The position numbers were made by a program, and so were the translations under genes. From Deltaproteobacteria bacterium (GTDB lineage: Bacteria; Desulfobacterota; Deferrimicrobia; Deferrimicrobiales; Deferrimicrobiaceae): a stretch of 32,974 nucleotides of DNA. The notes under the pieces were generated by a model, which made no database searches, had not been told where the DNA came from, and was given only the letters and a program-made list of their open reading frames with translations. The DNA lies in NCBI GenBank assembly GCA_025356865.1, contig JANXQJ010000110.1, positions 1 to 32,974 of the forward strand, read 5' to 3'. Positions 9,480-17,965 of the stretch are shown here, piece after piece. Each line of letters begins with the position of its first letter. Within the stretch, counting starts at the first letter, position 1.

Positions 9480-10457
9480 ATGGCGTCCGACAAATTCATA
9501 AACGCATCCGAATCGCTGCTCCTCAATTGCGTCGAGCAGACCGGCGAACGGCTCGGGTCGCTCGTCGGCGGCGAGGTGGTGTTCCGCCCGGGGACCATCG
9601 GCCCCCTGTCCTCGGCCGACTATTCCCGGAAAAACCGGAAGAAGACGGCCGTTCTCCTGATGGAGAGCAACGGCGACGGGCACGCCATGGTTTTCATCCG
9701 GATGCAGGAGGCGATCCTGCTTGCGGGCACCCTGCTGATGATGCCCCAGAACACGCTCAAGGAGATCATCAAGTCCGGCGAGATGGACCAGGACCTGAAC
9801 GACGCGTTCAACGAGGTCGCCAATATCGTCTACGGCGCCATCGACGAGTTGACGCACAACATGTCTCCCGACAACGGCAAGCTTCGCAACGAAGGGGTTC
9901 AGCTGGTCGACCCCTCCCGCGAGAGCGACCTCTCGTCGCTCTGGCCGACCGGCCAGACCTACGGCGGCGAGATGTCCATGACGTTTCCCGGCTTCGAGGG
10001 CGCATCGGCGTTCCTGGTTTTCGACGAGGCGCTGCTGACCCTGGTCACGGGGGTCCCGGTCGACGGGGAGCAGGCCGCGGCGGGACCGCCGGAGGCGCTG
10101 CTGTTCGGAACCGAGGCCGCCATCGCCGCCGACCTCAACGCATTCCTCTCCGAAAAGGGGATCACGGCCCGCCAGATCGACGACGCCGGGCAGGCGATCG
10201 AATTCCTGTCGCGGAAACCGGCCCTGGTGATGGTCGAATTCAAGGAAGGGGCCGAACCGATGATCGAAAAGTTGTGCGAGGCCATCCGGAAATCGCAACC
10301 GGGGATCCCGGTCGTGGGCATATCTTCGAACCCGACGCGCGAAACGATCCTGCTGGCGAAAAAAACGGGGGTCAAGGCGTTTCTCGTCCACCCCTTTTCT
10401 CCGGATACGCTCAGAACAAAGGTGGCGCCTTTTCTCGCCGCTTGTGTAAAATCATAA
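9480..10457 (+). CDS. CheC/CheX-family phosphatase fused to a degenerate receiver domain
   Basis: 325 residues in two parts. The N-terminal about 200 residues look like a CheC/CheX-type domain with the phosphatase signature D108-x3-E112-x2-N115 (DAFNEVANIVYGA). The C-terminal about 115 residues have a receiver-like fold pattern, ending in KKTGVKAFLVHPF. There the usual phospho-acceptor Asp is replaced by Glu (E253 in ALVMVEFKEG) and the conserved Lys before Pro-Phe by His (H304), so it is probably not phosphorylated normally. The frame opens earlier (9405), but ATG 9480 begins after the cheX stop. The ribosome-binding site is weak, which suggests coupling to cheX. It could locate the phosphatase or act as a constitutively 'on'-like partner; that is inference. 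Confidence 0.8.
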   Translation: MASDKFINASESLLLNCVEQTGERLGSLVGGEVVFRPGTIGPLSSADYSRKNRKKTAVLLMESNGDGHAMVFIRMQEAILLAGTLLMMPQNTLKEIIKSGEMDQDLNDAFNEVANIVYGAIDELTHNMSPDNGKLRNEGVQLVDPSRESDLSSLWPTGQTYGGEMSMTFPGFEGASAFLVFDEALLTLVTGVPVDGEQAAAGPPEALLFGTEAAIAADLNAFLSEKGITARQIDDAGQAIEFLSRKPALVMVEFKEGAEPMIEKLCEAIRKSQPGIPVVGISSNPTRETILLAKKTGVKAFLVHPFSPDTLRTKVAPFLAACVKS

Positions 10458-10487
10458 ATATCAGGCAATCAAGGGGAACGATATCAA

Positions 10488-10859
10488 ATGGAACGCATTC
10501 TGGTGGTTGACGATTCGAGCACCATGCGAAAGATCATCGCGCGGTCGCTCCGGCAGGCGGGCTTCGAAATCGGCGAAATTGTCGAGGCCGAACACGGCCA
10601 GGCGGGGCTCGACAAATTGAACGCCCAGTCGTTCGGGCTGATCCTGACCGATATCAACATGCCGGTGATGGACGGCCTGACCTTCATCGACAACGTCCGG
10701 GCAAACCCGGCCTGGGACCGCACGCCCATCATCGTCATCACGACCGAGGGCGCCGAATCCATGACCAAGGAAGCCGTAAAGAAAGGGGCGAACAACCTCG
10801 TGAAGAAGCCGTTCACCCCCGAGCAGATCAAGGAAAAGCTGGCGACTTATTTTACCTGA
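10488..10859 (+). CDS. cheY: CheY-type single-domain response regulator
   Basis: Phosphorylated by CheA; CheY-P binds the flagellar switch. 123 residues, a lone receiver. The acidic pair D8/D9 (LVVDDS), phospho-acceptor D55 (LTDINMP), T85/T86 (VITTEG) and K107 (VKKPF) are all present. AAGGGG lies about 12 bases before the ATG. It is the last gene of the plus-strand unit, behind two candidate CheY-P phosphatases, so kinase target and phosphatase are co-expressed. Its 3' end overlaps the convergent unknown gene by 13 bases, leaving no room for a terminator between them. Confidence 0.95.
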   Translation: MERILVVDDSSTMRKIIARSLRQAGFEIGEIVEAEHGQAGLDKLNAQSFGLILTDINMPVMDGLTFIDNVRANPAWDRTPIIVITTEGAESMTKEAVKKGANNLVKKPFTPEQIKEKLATYFT

Positions 10860-11464
10860 GCGCCTCTCAGATTTTCCAGGAACGCCTTCCAGCCATCGAG
10901 GTTGGGAACAACTTCGTATTCCAGCAAATCGGCCATGAGGGTCCAGTCTTCCTGGCGCTGCGCCTCGAAGAGCCTTGACAGGATTTCTGCGGTGTCGGTC
11001 GACGGCGCACCGGGTGTCCCCCGCCCCTCCGGAACAACGAAACAACCCGCCTGATATCCGCTCAGGATTGCGCCCGATAGTTGGAAAAATGTCTCCATCG
11101 ACGCGAGACACGCCATGTACATCGACAGGCCACCCTCGAATTCCCCCTGCCTCAAAGAGGCGGTCGACCTGCCGATATCGGCGCAGATCGCATTGACCAG
11201 GGCAAGCCCTCCCTCGATTCCGCTCTTGTAAAGTTCGGACGCGGTGCCGGTGGTCACGTCCACTTCCCCGACTTCCGAAAGACCGGTCTCCGCCATCGCC
11301 TTCTCGGCACCGGCGTCGAGTTCGCGGCCATCGACCGTGACGCGGCACACGACGCGCCCTCCGGCGGCGGTTGACTCATACAAGGCATCCATCAGGGCGG
11401 AGATGTCCCGCATGCCGGACAGGTCCAACCCCGATTCGTTTCCGTCAATTGTCAACCTGGGCAT
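10847..11464 (-). CDS. Unknown protein at the end of the flagellin/glycosyltransferase operon
   Basis: 205 residues; I do not recognise the family. It appears soluble, with no signal peptide or membrane segment. A beta-rich N-terminus opens with MPRLTIDGNESGLDLSGM. A helical middle follows (about 80-160), then an acidic C-terminus with LMADLLEYEVVPNLDGW. The start at 11464 overlaps the end of the glycosyltransferase gene by 13 bases and has GGGAGGG 5 bases upstream, so translational coupling is likely and the gene is real. Its place at the end of fliC-flaG-fliD-fliS-fliT-glycosyltransferases suggests a role in flagellin handling or modification. This is context only. The 3' end overlaps cheY convergently. 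Confidence 0.75.
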   Translation of the reverse strand: MPRLTIDGNESGLDLSGMRDISALMDALYESTAAGGRVVCRVTVDGRELDAGAEKAMAETGLSEVGEVDVTTGTASELYKSGIEGGLALVNAICADIGRSTASLRQGEFEGGLSMYMACLASMETFFQLSGAILSGYQAGCFVVPEGRGTPGAPSTDTAEILSRLFEAQRQEDWTLMADLLEYEVVPNLDGWKAFLENLRGAQVK

Positions 11465-13134
11465 TCAGCCCTCCCTTCGTCGACCGGTGCCGGCAAATCG
11501 GCTCCGACAGCCAGAAGATACGCCAGACTGCGCGTGCGGCGCAACAGCTTTCCGAACAGGTCGGCATTCTCGCGGGCGGCCGCTTCGAGCCCCGCTTCCA
11601 TCATGTTTTCCTCTTCGAGTGCGAACATCGTGCACAGGCTGTTCGCCTCGGGGACCGTCTGCCCGATTTCCCGGATCGCTTTCGCGCACGCCCGGATCGT
11701 TTCGAGCCCCTCCGCCAGCTGCGCCTGCCGCCGCGGATTGCGGGCCGCCTTCGCGATGTCGGCAGCCGTGTCCCTCCCCTTGAGCGCGAGCGACTCGAGT
11801 TTCAGGAGGATCTGGAATAACCCCGTTCCGGATTGTGTCACCACGGATCGTTCCCCCGGCATGCCCCCTTCCCCGGCAAGCGATGCGAACCAGACCCTGC
11901 GGTAGGCGCGCACGAGACGCGCCCGGAAATCGGGGGCTCGGTCGACCAGGGGCCGGTAGTCCAGCAGGCCGTCCTCCCCCCATTCGGTGGCGTACACGCT
12001 GCACCCGGCGTATGCCTGGCTCTCGGGAATCGATCCATCCTTGAGCGGATCCCCGGCCAGCATCCGGAGCGCGGCGTCGGCGACGGCATCGGGGGTAACC
12101 ATCTTCTTGCATTCGGGATTGACGCAGCGGACGTGGAAAGAACAGGGTGCGCAGGCGGCCCGCGGTTGAAAGACAAGGTGCCCTTCGCCGTAGGGTGCCG
12201 TGTTGGAATAGTGGATCGGACCCAGGGCGATCGAGAGGACACGCGTACCGGCCGCCGCCGCGATGTGCATGGGGCCCGTGTCGTTGGTGATCACGAGATC
12301 GCACCGTTCGAGGAGCGCGGCCAGTTGGGCCAGCTCGGTCTTTCCGGCCGCAACGGCGCTTCCGGACGCATCGAGGAAAGCGTGCGCCCGTTCGGCGACC
12401 GGCCGCTCCCCTTCCCCCCCGACGAAAAGGAAACGGACTCCCGCCATCCGCTCGCGGATCCGTCGACAGGCGAGCGTGAAGGAGGACGGGGGCCAGATCT
12501 TGTGGTCTTCGCTCGCGCCCATGTGGACCGCCAGGAGCGGCCCCGTGCCCGGACATTCCCGGTCGAGGAATTCATCGGCCCAGCGTGACGCGTCATCGGG
12601 GATGCGGATCGAAAGCGGGATCGGTCCGGCGGCGGAATCGGGATCGCCCGTCATCGCGCACATGTCGACGAGATTGAAGGGGCAGATCTCCTTCCCGGCG
12701 ATATAGGCATGAAGGAATCTCATCCACGGGTGGGAAATGCCTCGTTGCCCGCCGGACGTCATGACGGGGCCGCGCTTGTCGGCGGTCTGGATCAGGTACA
12801 TGAGCATGGCGCTCACATGGGTGTGGGTCATGTTGATGGCGACGCGGAATTTTCTCGAGAGAAGCGGTGAAAGGACGGCGGACGCCGATTCAAGCAACGA
12901 ATTCAGCGGCAGGTCGTTCCGGAGCGAAAGCCTCAGGAGGGCGTCGCGATCGACCGTGATGATCTCGTCGATTCCGTCCATCAGTTCCGCTGCCTTCACG
13001 AATTCGGGCAGCACGCAGACCGCCACGGGAGAATCCGGCCGGCTCCGTTTCAGGCCTTTGGCGAGCGGGGTCAGCTGGATCAGGTCGCCGACGCGCACGA
13101 AGGCCAGGATCAGGGCAGGTTCAGCGGCCGCCAT
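11452..13134 (-). CDS. Glycosyltransferase family 9 (heptosyltransferase-like) protein
   Basis: 560 residues. Residues 5-360 follow the heptosyltransferase/GT9 pattern: LILAFVRVGDLIQLTPL at the N-terminus, LAVHMGASEDHKIWPPSSF in the middle, and the sugar-nucleotide signature VITNDTGPMHIAAAAG (281-296). A Cys-rich patch follows (CAPCSFHVRC...C, about 328-342), as in many heptosyltransferases. Residues about 370-560 are an extra helical region without a match I know, longer than usual GT9 proteins (about 350). The ATG has GGGGGAG upstream and overlaps the preceding glycosyltransferase by 14 bases. Proximity to fliC/fliD/fliS suggests flagellin glycosylation rather than LPS synthesis, but neither donor nor acceptor is known. 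Confidence 0.87.
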   Translation of the reverse strand: MAAAEPALILAFVRVGDLIQLTPLAKGLKRSRPDSPVAVCVLPEFVKAAELMDGIDEIITVDRDALLRLSLRNDLPLNSLLESASAVLSPLLSRKFRVAINMTHTHVSAMLMYLIQTADKRGPVMTSGGQRGISHPWMRFLHAYIAGKEICPFNLVDMCAMTGDPDSAAGPIPLSIRIPDDASRWADEFLDRECPGTGPLLAVHMGASEDHKIWPPSSFTLACRRIRERMAGVRFLFVGGEGERPVAERAHAFLDASGSAVAAGKTELAQLAALLERCDLVITNDTGPMHIAAAAGTRVLSIALGPIHYSNTAPYGEGHLVFQPRAACAPCSFHVRCVNPECKKMVTPDAVADAALRMLAGDPLKDGSIPESQAYAGCSVYATEWGEDGLLDYRPLVDRAPDFRARLVRAYRRVWFASLAGEGGMPGERSVVTQSGTGLFQILLKLESLALKGRDTAADIAKAARNPRRQAQLAEGLETIRACAKAIREIGQTVPEANSLCTMFALEEENMMEAGLEAAARENADLFGKLLRRTRSLAYLLAVGADLPAPVDEGRAECPG

Positions 13135-14932
13135 GCCGGAGCTCCCCCAGCATCAGGATCATCGTCTCGTCCTTCGTTAGCGGGTGTCCCGGGTCTCCAC
13201 GCATGACGTGGCGGTGGAGCGACTCGAAATCGACGAGCGCATCGCCGTCGAGCCCCCGGAAGATGGCCTTCCATGAAGGATCATCGCGCTCGGAGGCGAT
13301 TTCGCGCGCCGTGGGAATCCTGCGGCCGGCCTCGGGCGGGCAATGCTCGAAGACCGCCTCGAGCAGTTCCCGCATCCGTTGCGGGTAGGTGTGCTCACGG
13401 AGCACCCGGGCGCGTGCCCGGGCCGCCATTTCGGCGCAGGAAGCGGGATCGGAAAGGCTGGCGTCGAGGAGCGCCAGGAATTCGGGCTGGCCTGAAAAAC
13501 ATTCGACCTCGAATCCGGGTTCGAAGAGGCCGGGAAGGAGAGACCGGTGGTCGACCAGCTGGAACGCGGAGCAGGCGGCGATCTCGAATGTCCGGGGATT
13601 GACGAAGTCTCCGAACGGGTTGACACCCTCGTGGCTGACCGACGAATGCAGGTTGATGTTGACGTCGGTCCCGTTGAAGATCCGGGCGGTCTCGGCAGCG
13701 TTCACGCGGCGGCCCCCGCCCCGGACGTGTGGCGCCAGCGGGCCTTCGGAGGGCCACCCGTTTCCCCAGATCTTGAAGGGACGGCCCGCGAGCGCCTGGA
13801 AAAACCGGAGGCGATTGTGGTAGGCCGCTCCCATGAAGGAGATCGGCGAACCGAATTCCGCCAGGGCGCTGCCCGCGAGGGGTGCCGGGGAAAAAACCTT
13901 GTCGTCCGCCGCCAACGGAAGATAGTGCTGGTGCCCCTGACCCGCCATCGCGAGTTCCTGCGGGAAATCGCCCTTCTGGATCGGGAAGAAGAGGTCGAAG
14001 GAGGCGGCTTCGGACTCCCATCGACGCAGCAGGTGACGGTCCTCGACAAACCAGGTGACGACTCGGCGACCCTTGTCGCGAAACGCGCGCATCTGCGCTT
14101 CGCCCACCGGGGCGTCGGGGAGCACGACCACGATCGCGGGATCGAAGGCGTCGATCCGCGCCTCGACCTGTGCGGATGCCCAGGCAAGGAACGAGGCGAT
14201 TCCCGCATCGAAGACCCTGCCCTTCCGGTCCCGTGCGGCGTGGAAGGCGCGAAGCGCCGGAACGACGGCTCCGAACGGGGATGCGTCGACGAAATCGACC
14301 GTCATCCCGTTGGCCTCGAGGCCGGCCCCCGCATACCTGGCGATCTCGACCGCGCCGCCGTAAATGGGTGAGACGACCGAAACCTTGCAGGAGGCGGAAC
14401 GCGCCGATTCGATCGCGGCGCACTTGTTGCGGAAACTTTCGGCGAAGGACGGGAAAAGCCAGGAGACGTAAGGGAGCACGAGCGTCGCCTTGACGGCAGC
14501 CAGCTGCGCCTTGTGCGGCCCCGCCCGGTACAGGTCGGCGGGATCGTCGATCAGGAAGCAGGGAACCCGCTCGAGGAACCGGCCGGCATCCCGGTGCTCC
14601 GTCATTCCGACCAGAAGGGATGGCAAGGGCTCGAAGACGACCGGTCGGAACCCGGAGTCGAGGAGCGCCTCGGCGACGTACCCGAAGCCGTTGCCCAGGA
14701 CGGCGACCGGATCACCCGGCCGGAGGTCGTTCTGACGAAGAAAACCGTCAACGAACCGACGCGCTTCTTCGAGCGGATCGTAGCTGCTGTGGATCGTTTT
14801 CCCGGCAAACCGGGGGACGGGCAGGCCTCCCGTACGCGAGGAAACAACTTCGTCGAGCGGCGGGATGCCCAGGCGGGAGAGCCGTTCCAATTTTCGGAAA
14901 AGCGTTTGGAGTGTGACCAATTCCACTGGCAA
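13121..14932 (-). CDS. CgeB/DUF3880-like glycosyltransferase
   Basis: 603 residues, no membrane segments. The N-terminal about 190 residues include a Rossmann-like GDPVAVLGNGFGYVAEALLD. From about 190 on there is a CgeB-like GT-B fold: VSVVSPIYGGAVEIARYAGA, VTWFVEDRHLL (DUF3880-like) and then a C-terminal glycosyl-transferase group-1-like part. That part has SFMGAAYHNRLRFFQAL, IWGNGW, NINLHSSVSHEGVNPFGDFV and RTFEIAACSAFQLVDHR. A TTG start at 14932 is used because GGAGGA stands 7 bases before it; a GTG two codons later is the alternative. It follows the FliT-like gene by 43 bases and overlaps the GT9 gene. Such proteins in flagellar loci are often tied to flagellin glycosylation; substrate unknown. 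Confidence 0.8.
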   Translation of the reverse strand: MPVELVTLQTLFRKLERLSRLGIPPLDEVVSSRTGGLPVPRFAGKTIHSSYDPLEEARRFVDGFLRQNDLRPGDPVAVLGNGFGYVAEALLDSGFRPVVFEPLPSLLVGMTEHRDAGRFLERVPCFLIDDPADLYRAGPHKAQLAAVKATLVLPYVSWLFPSFAESFRNKCAAIESARSASCKVSVVSPIYGGAVEIARYAGAGLEANGMTVDFVDASPFGAVVPALRAFHAARDRKGRVFDAGIASFLAWASAQVEARIDAFDPAIVVVLPDAPVGEAQMRAFRDKGRRVVTWFVEDRHLLRRWESEAASFDLFFPIQKGDFPQELAMAGQGHQHYLPLAADDKVFSPAPLAGSALAEFGSPISFMGAAYHNRLRFFQALAGRPFKIWGNGWPSEGPLAPHVRGGGRRVNAAETARIFNGTDVNINLHSSVSHEGVNPFGDFVNPRTFEIAACSAFQLVDHRSLLPGLFEPGFEVECFSGQPEFLALLDASLSDPASCAEMAARARARVLREHTYPQRMRELLEAVFEHCPPEAGRRIPTAREIASERDDPSWKAIFRGLDGDALVDFESLHRHVMRGDPGHPLTKDETMILMLGELRHGGR

Positions 14933-14975
14933 ATCAGGGTCCTCCGTCGGCGGGTATCACCGGCGATGCCCCGGT

Positions 14976-15374
14976 TCACCCTTTGCCGTTGACGATCCTC
15001 AACATCTCTTCTGCGGCCGGCAGGTAGGCGCGATCGACCTTGCGAAGCGTTCCCATCCGCAGGAGTTCGGCACCGACCGTCTCTTTCATCGAAAGAACCC
15101 GCTTCATCAAATCGGCATCGGTTTCATTGATGCAAGCGATATGCCCATTGATTTGATCGCATAGCGACACGTCCTGGTCGCACAGCGGTAGTTGGCGCCA
15201 GCCTTCAACGGCCTGCCGGAAAAGAAGGATGTCCCGCCCACGCCTTTCAAGCGCGGAATCGATGGCCGGTTCGTCGAAAACCGCTACCGCCTCGAGAAGA
15301 CCGTCGGTTGCGCTTTGATAGGATGCGAGAATCTCGACCATCGTTCGGGCAAGATCCCGCGCATCGCCGTTCAT
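14976..15374 (-). CDS. FliT-like small helical protein downstream of fliS
   Basis: 132 residues, almost all helical, with repeated heptad-like segments (ARTMVEILASYQSATDGLLE; NETDADLMKRVLSMKETVGA). Size, composition and position directly after fliS (2 bases between stop and ATG) match FliT-type export chaperones for FliD. Sequence identity to FliT is not obvious to me, so the function rests mainly on context. The frame is open up to 15608, but ATG 15374 has AGGGGAT about 6 bases upstream and everything further upstream is a shadow of fliS. Confidence 0.75.
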   Translation of the reverse strand: MNGDARDLARTMVEILASYQSATDGLLEAVAVFDEPAIDSALERRGRDILLFRQAVEGWRQLPLCDQDVSLCDQINGHIACINETDADLMKRVLSMKETVGAELLRMGTLRKVDRAYLPAAEEMLRIVNGKG

Positions 15375-15376
15375 CG

Positions 15377-15775
15377 TTATCCCCTGTCGCCGGAGGGGGG
15401 GGCGAGGGAACGGATGGCGCCGTCGAACCCGTCCCGAAGCGTGCCGAGAATGCGGGCGACGTCGTTCATGTTTTTTCCGGTGCGGCGGACGTTCGCCTGG
15501 GTCATGTGATCGATCATGAACAGGTACAGCTGCTGAAGATTCAAGGCGACCTCGCCCCCCACCTTCATGTCGAGGGTGGTCAGGAACTCGGTGACGATCG
15601 CCTGGCACTTGAGAAGATATTCGCGAAAACCGACCGTATCGCCGGCCTCGAGCCGGTTTGCGGAAGCGTTTGCGAAACCGATCGCGCCATCGAACAGCAT
15701 CAGTAGCAGCTTTTCCCGGGAGACCGTCCGCACGGTGGTCTGCTGATACTTGTTCAGGTTGGCCTGCATCTGCAT
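15377..15775 (-). CDS. fliS: FliS, flagellin export chaperone
   Basis: Binds the C-terminal helices of flagellin in the cytoplasm and keeps it unfolded for export. 132 residues, the normal length. The N-terminal NKYQQTTVRTVSREKLLLML and the following FDGAIGFANASANRLE are the hallmark FliS region, with the later LNLQQLYLFMIDHMTQAN helix conserved. A ribosome-binding site (GAGAGGATA) stands upstream of the ATG; a second ATG lies two codons in. It follows fliD by 52 bases and precedes the FliT-like gene. Confidence 0.97.
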   Translation of the reverse strand: MQMQANLNKYQQTTVRTVSREKLLLMLFDGAIGFANASANRLEAGDTVGFREYLLKCQAIVTEFLTTLDMKVGGEVALNLQQLYLFMIDHMTQANVRRTGKNMNDVARILGTLRDGFDGAIRSLAPPSGDRG

Positions 15776-15827
15776 GATTTAATATCCTCTCGAATCAGGG
15801 TGGATCGATCGTTTCTCTGTAGGGTTC

Positions 15828-17549
15828 CTAAAGCGAACCGAGCGTCCCGGCCTGGTTTTTCAGGGCACCGACCAGTCGTTCCATGTTCGCGTATTTTACC
15901 TTGAGCGACTGCTGGTACAACGAGACGGCCGCTTCCTTCTGGGTCACCATGGTATTGATGCCGGTGATCCTGGACTGGAGGCTTTTTTTCCGGTTGGCGA
16001 CGAGGCCGTCGACGGGCGACATCCATCGGTCGACCCGTTCGATGACCTGCGATGCGACGCCTTTCGTGCCTGTCGACAGGTTTTTCGTGAACAGGTCGAC
16101 GACCCCCTTGAAATCGGCCGTCATCGCCGCATCGAACTTCGCGGCGTCCATCGAGAGCGTCCGGTCCGCCTGGGTCTTGATGCCGACGCGCGACAGGGCC
16201 GTAAAATTGCCCCCGAGCCCGGAAACCGCGTTGACGAGGACGGAAGAGAGGGCATTCGACACGGTGGTGATCGCGATATCACCCTGCAGCGGGCCGGCTT
16301 TCTTCGTCGAGGCGTTGTAGGTCGAATTGGACTTGATGTAGCTTGCGAGGTCGTTGTAGGCCGTGATGAACGCCTGCACCTTGTTCCGGATCGCAGCGTT
16401 GTCCTTGGCCACGCCGATTGAAATCGTCGGCTTGGAGGCGGGGGCGTCCACCAGGTTCAGCGTGACTCCGGAGACCACATCGCTGATCACATTGGTTGAA
16501 CGCTTGATGCCGGTCATCCCGTCGATATCGATGATCGCATCCTGTGCGGTCTGGACGTTCGCGAACGACAAGGTCTTGGGATCCCCGGGGACGGTCGGCG
16601 TGTAGACGGCGCTGAATGCGGACACTTCCCCCATCCCCTTGCCGTTCAGCACCAGCGACCAGGAGGGCGCCACGGAAGTTCCGGAATTGATGAGGCTCGC
16701 GGAATAGGACGGGATTCCGCCGGCAAGCTTGCTTCCGGAAAGCTGGATCGCGCCATCGGTCCCGCCGGCTGCGTTGGTGTTGGTCATCCCGATCAGGTTT
16801 CCGGTGCTGCCCGCCGTGGTGGCCTTTACGGTGACGACGCTCCCGGAGGTGGTCATCGCCGAACCGGTTCCCGCGGAAGCGGCCGCCAGCCGGGAAGCGA
16901 TGGCGACGGTGGTCGCGCCATTGACGTTGACTCCGATATTGGTGCCCGAGTAGGCCCCGGCCGTGCTGTCGTAGAATTCGTAGGTCTTGCTGTCGATGGC
17001 CAGCTTGGTCCCGCTGGCGGGAACGGCCAGGAACGAGAGCGACCCGTAGGCCGTCGGGGTGGAATTGTTGATCTTGTCGCGGATCGCCGCCAGCGAATCG
17101 GTCGCCAGCAAGGAAACGTGGTTGACGGGGGTGGAGACGCCCGCCGCCGCGGCCGGAGTCAGGTCGAGGGTTCCCGCCAGCCCGAAAGGGTTGTCGGCGG
17201 AGACGGAAGTCTGGGTCGATTTGGAGGTCTGGCCGGCGGCCAACTGCTGGACGACGACCGTGTGGTTCCCCTCGGATGCGGCGGTCGATGCGGCCACGGT
17301 AATCACGTCGCTGCTGCTGGTGCTGGTCGAGAAGGCCGAGAATGAACTCGTCGATGCGAGCGACTGGGACGCGCTTCTCAAGGCGGTGAGTTTTGCTGCG
17401 AAATCGTCCATCCGCGTCAGGTTGGCCTGGAAGTCGGCCGCCTGATTCTGGAGAAGGACGATCGGTTGCCGCTTCGCCTCTACGAGCGCCGTGATGAGAC
17501 TCGATGAATCGATGCCGGAAGAGAGCCCGGAGAAATTGACATCGGCCAT
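15828..17549 (-). CDS. fliD: FliD, flagellar filament cap protein, with an inserted domain
   Basis: Caps the filament tip and promotes flagellin polymerisation. 573 residues, longer than many FliD proteins (about 450-500). FliD_N is at about 1-105 (FSGLSSGIDSSSLITALVEA). The C-terminal FliD domain is about 325-570, ending in a coiled coil (ITGINTMVTQKEAAVSLYQQ). The extra length lies mainly in residues 178-280 (16713-17017), a TYEFYD...NIGVNVNGATT...ASRLAAAS block that is clearly related to a block in FlgK. The central region is Ser/Thr/Ala/Gly-rich and would be surface-exposed. AAGGGG lies upstream of the ATG; the gene begins 4 bases after the flaG stop. Confidence 0.97.
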   Translation of the reverse strand: MADVNFSGLSSGIDSSSLITALVEAKRQPIVLLQNQAADFQANLTRMDDFAAKLTALRSASQSLASTSSFSAFSTSTSSSDVITVAASTAASEGNHTVVVQQLAAGQTSKSTQTSVSADNPFGLAGTLDLTPAAAAGVSTPVNHVSLLATDSLAAIRDKINNSTPTAYGSLSFLAVPASGTKLAIDSKTYEFYDSTAGAYSGTNIGVNVNGATTVAIASRLAAASAGTGSAMTTSGSVVTVKATTAGSTGNLIGMTNTNAAGGTDGAIQLSGSKLAGGIPSYSASLINSGTSVAPSWSLVLNGKGMGEVSAFSAVYTPTVPGDPKTLSFANVQTAQDAIIDIDGMTGIKRSTNVISDVVSGVTLNLVDAPASKPTISIGVAKDNAAIRNKVQAFITAYNDLASYIKSNSTYNASTKKAGPLQGDIAITTVSNALSSVLVNAVSGLGGNFTALSRVGIKTQADRTLSMDAAKFDAAMTADFKGVVDLFTKNLSTGTKGVASQVIERVDRWMSPVDGLVANRKKSLQSRITGINTMVTQKEAAVSLYQQSLKVKYANMERLVGALKNQAGTLGSL

Positions 17550-17553
17550 CTCG

Positions 17554-17946
17554 CTACCCCTTTTCGTTGACGATCATCCCTTTTTGAGACCTGAGATACT
17601 TCAACACTTCAATGACCGATTCGGGGGGATACTGCCGGACGACTTCGCCCGAATTCGCATCAAGCACCTTGGTGATGATCATCTTGAGATCCTTGTCGAG
17701 CGAGATGTCGAGCGTCGACGGGTTCTCCTTGAAGTGGCGCTGCACTTCCTCGGCGAGCCGTTCCATCTCTTTCGACTTCTCGACCGGCTGGACGGGTGTG
17801 ACAGCCGCAGGGGACGACTGGGAGGATCCGCCTACGATTCCCGACGTGCCGGAGACGGGTGCGACCGCTTCGTCCTTTTTCCGGGTCGGTGGCGCCGGAC
17901 GGTTATTCTCGATATCCGTGGCGGTGGTTATGGCCTGAATTTTCAT
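17554..17946 (-). CDS. flaG: FlaG family protein
   Basis: FlaG-type protein, commonly encoded between flagellin and fliD and linked to control of filament length; the exact role is not established. 130 residues. The N-terminal about 65 residues are low-complexity Pro/Ser/Val-rich. The C-terminal FlaG domain is clear: LDISLDKDLKMIITKVLDAN, then SGEVVRQYPPESVIEVLKYL. ATG 17946 is preferred over the in-frame GTG at 17955 because the AGGTGA ribosome-binding site would overlap the GTG. It is separated from fliC by a 14-bp hairpin. Confidence 0.93.
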   Translation of the reverse strand: MKIQAITTATDIENNRPAPPTRKKDEAVAPVSGTSGIVGGSSQSSPAAVTPVQPVEKSKEMERLAEEVQRHFKENPSTLDISLDKDLKMIITKVLDANSGEVVRQYPPESVIEVLKYLRSQKGMIVNEKG

Positions 17947-17965
17947 TTTCGTCACCTCATAGCGT

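Noticed and set aside
16713-17017. FliD insertion as a prophage or mobile-element remnant
   Set aside because: It is in frame, matches its surroundings in base composition and has a relative inside FlgK; no integrase, repeats or ends were seen.
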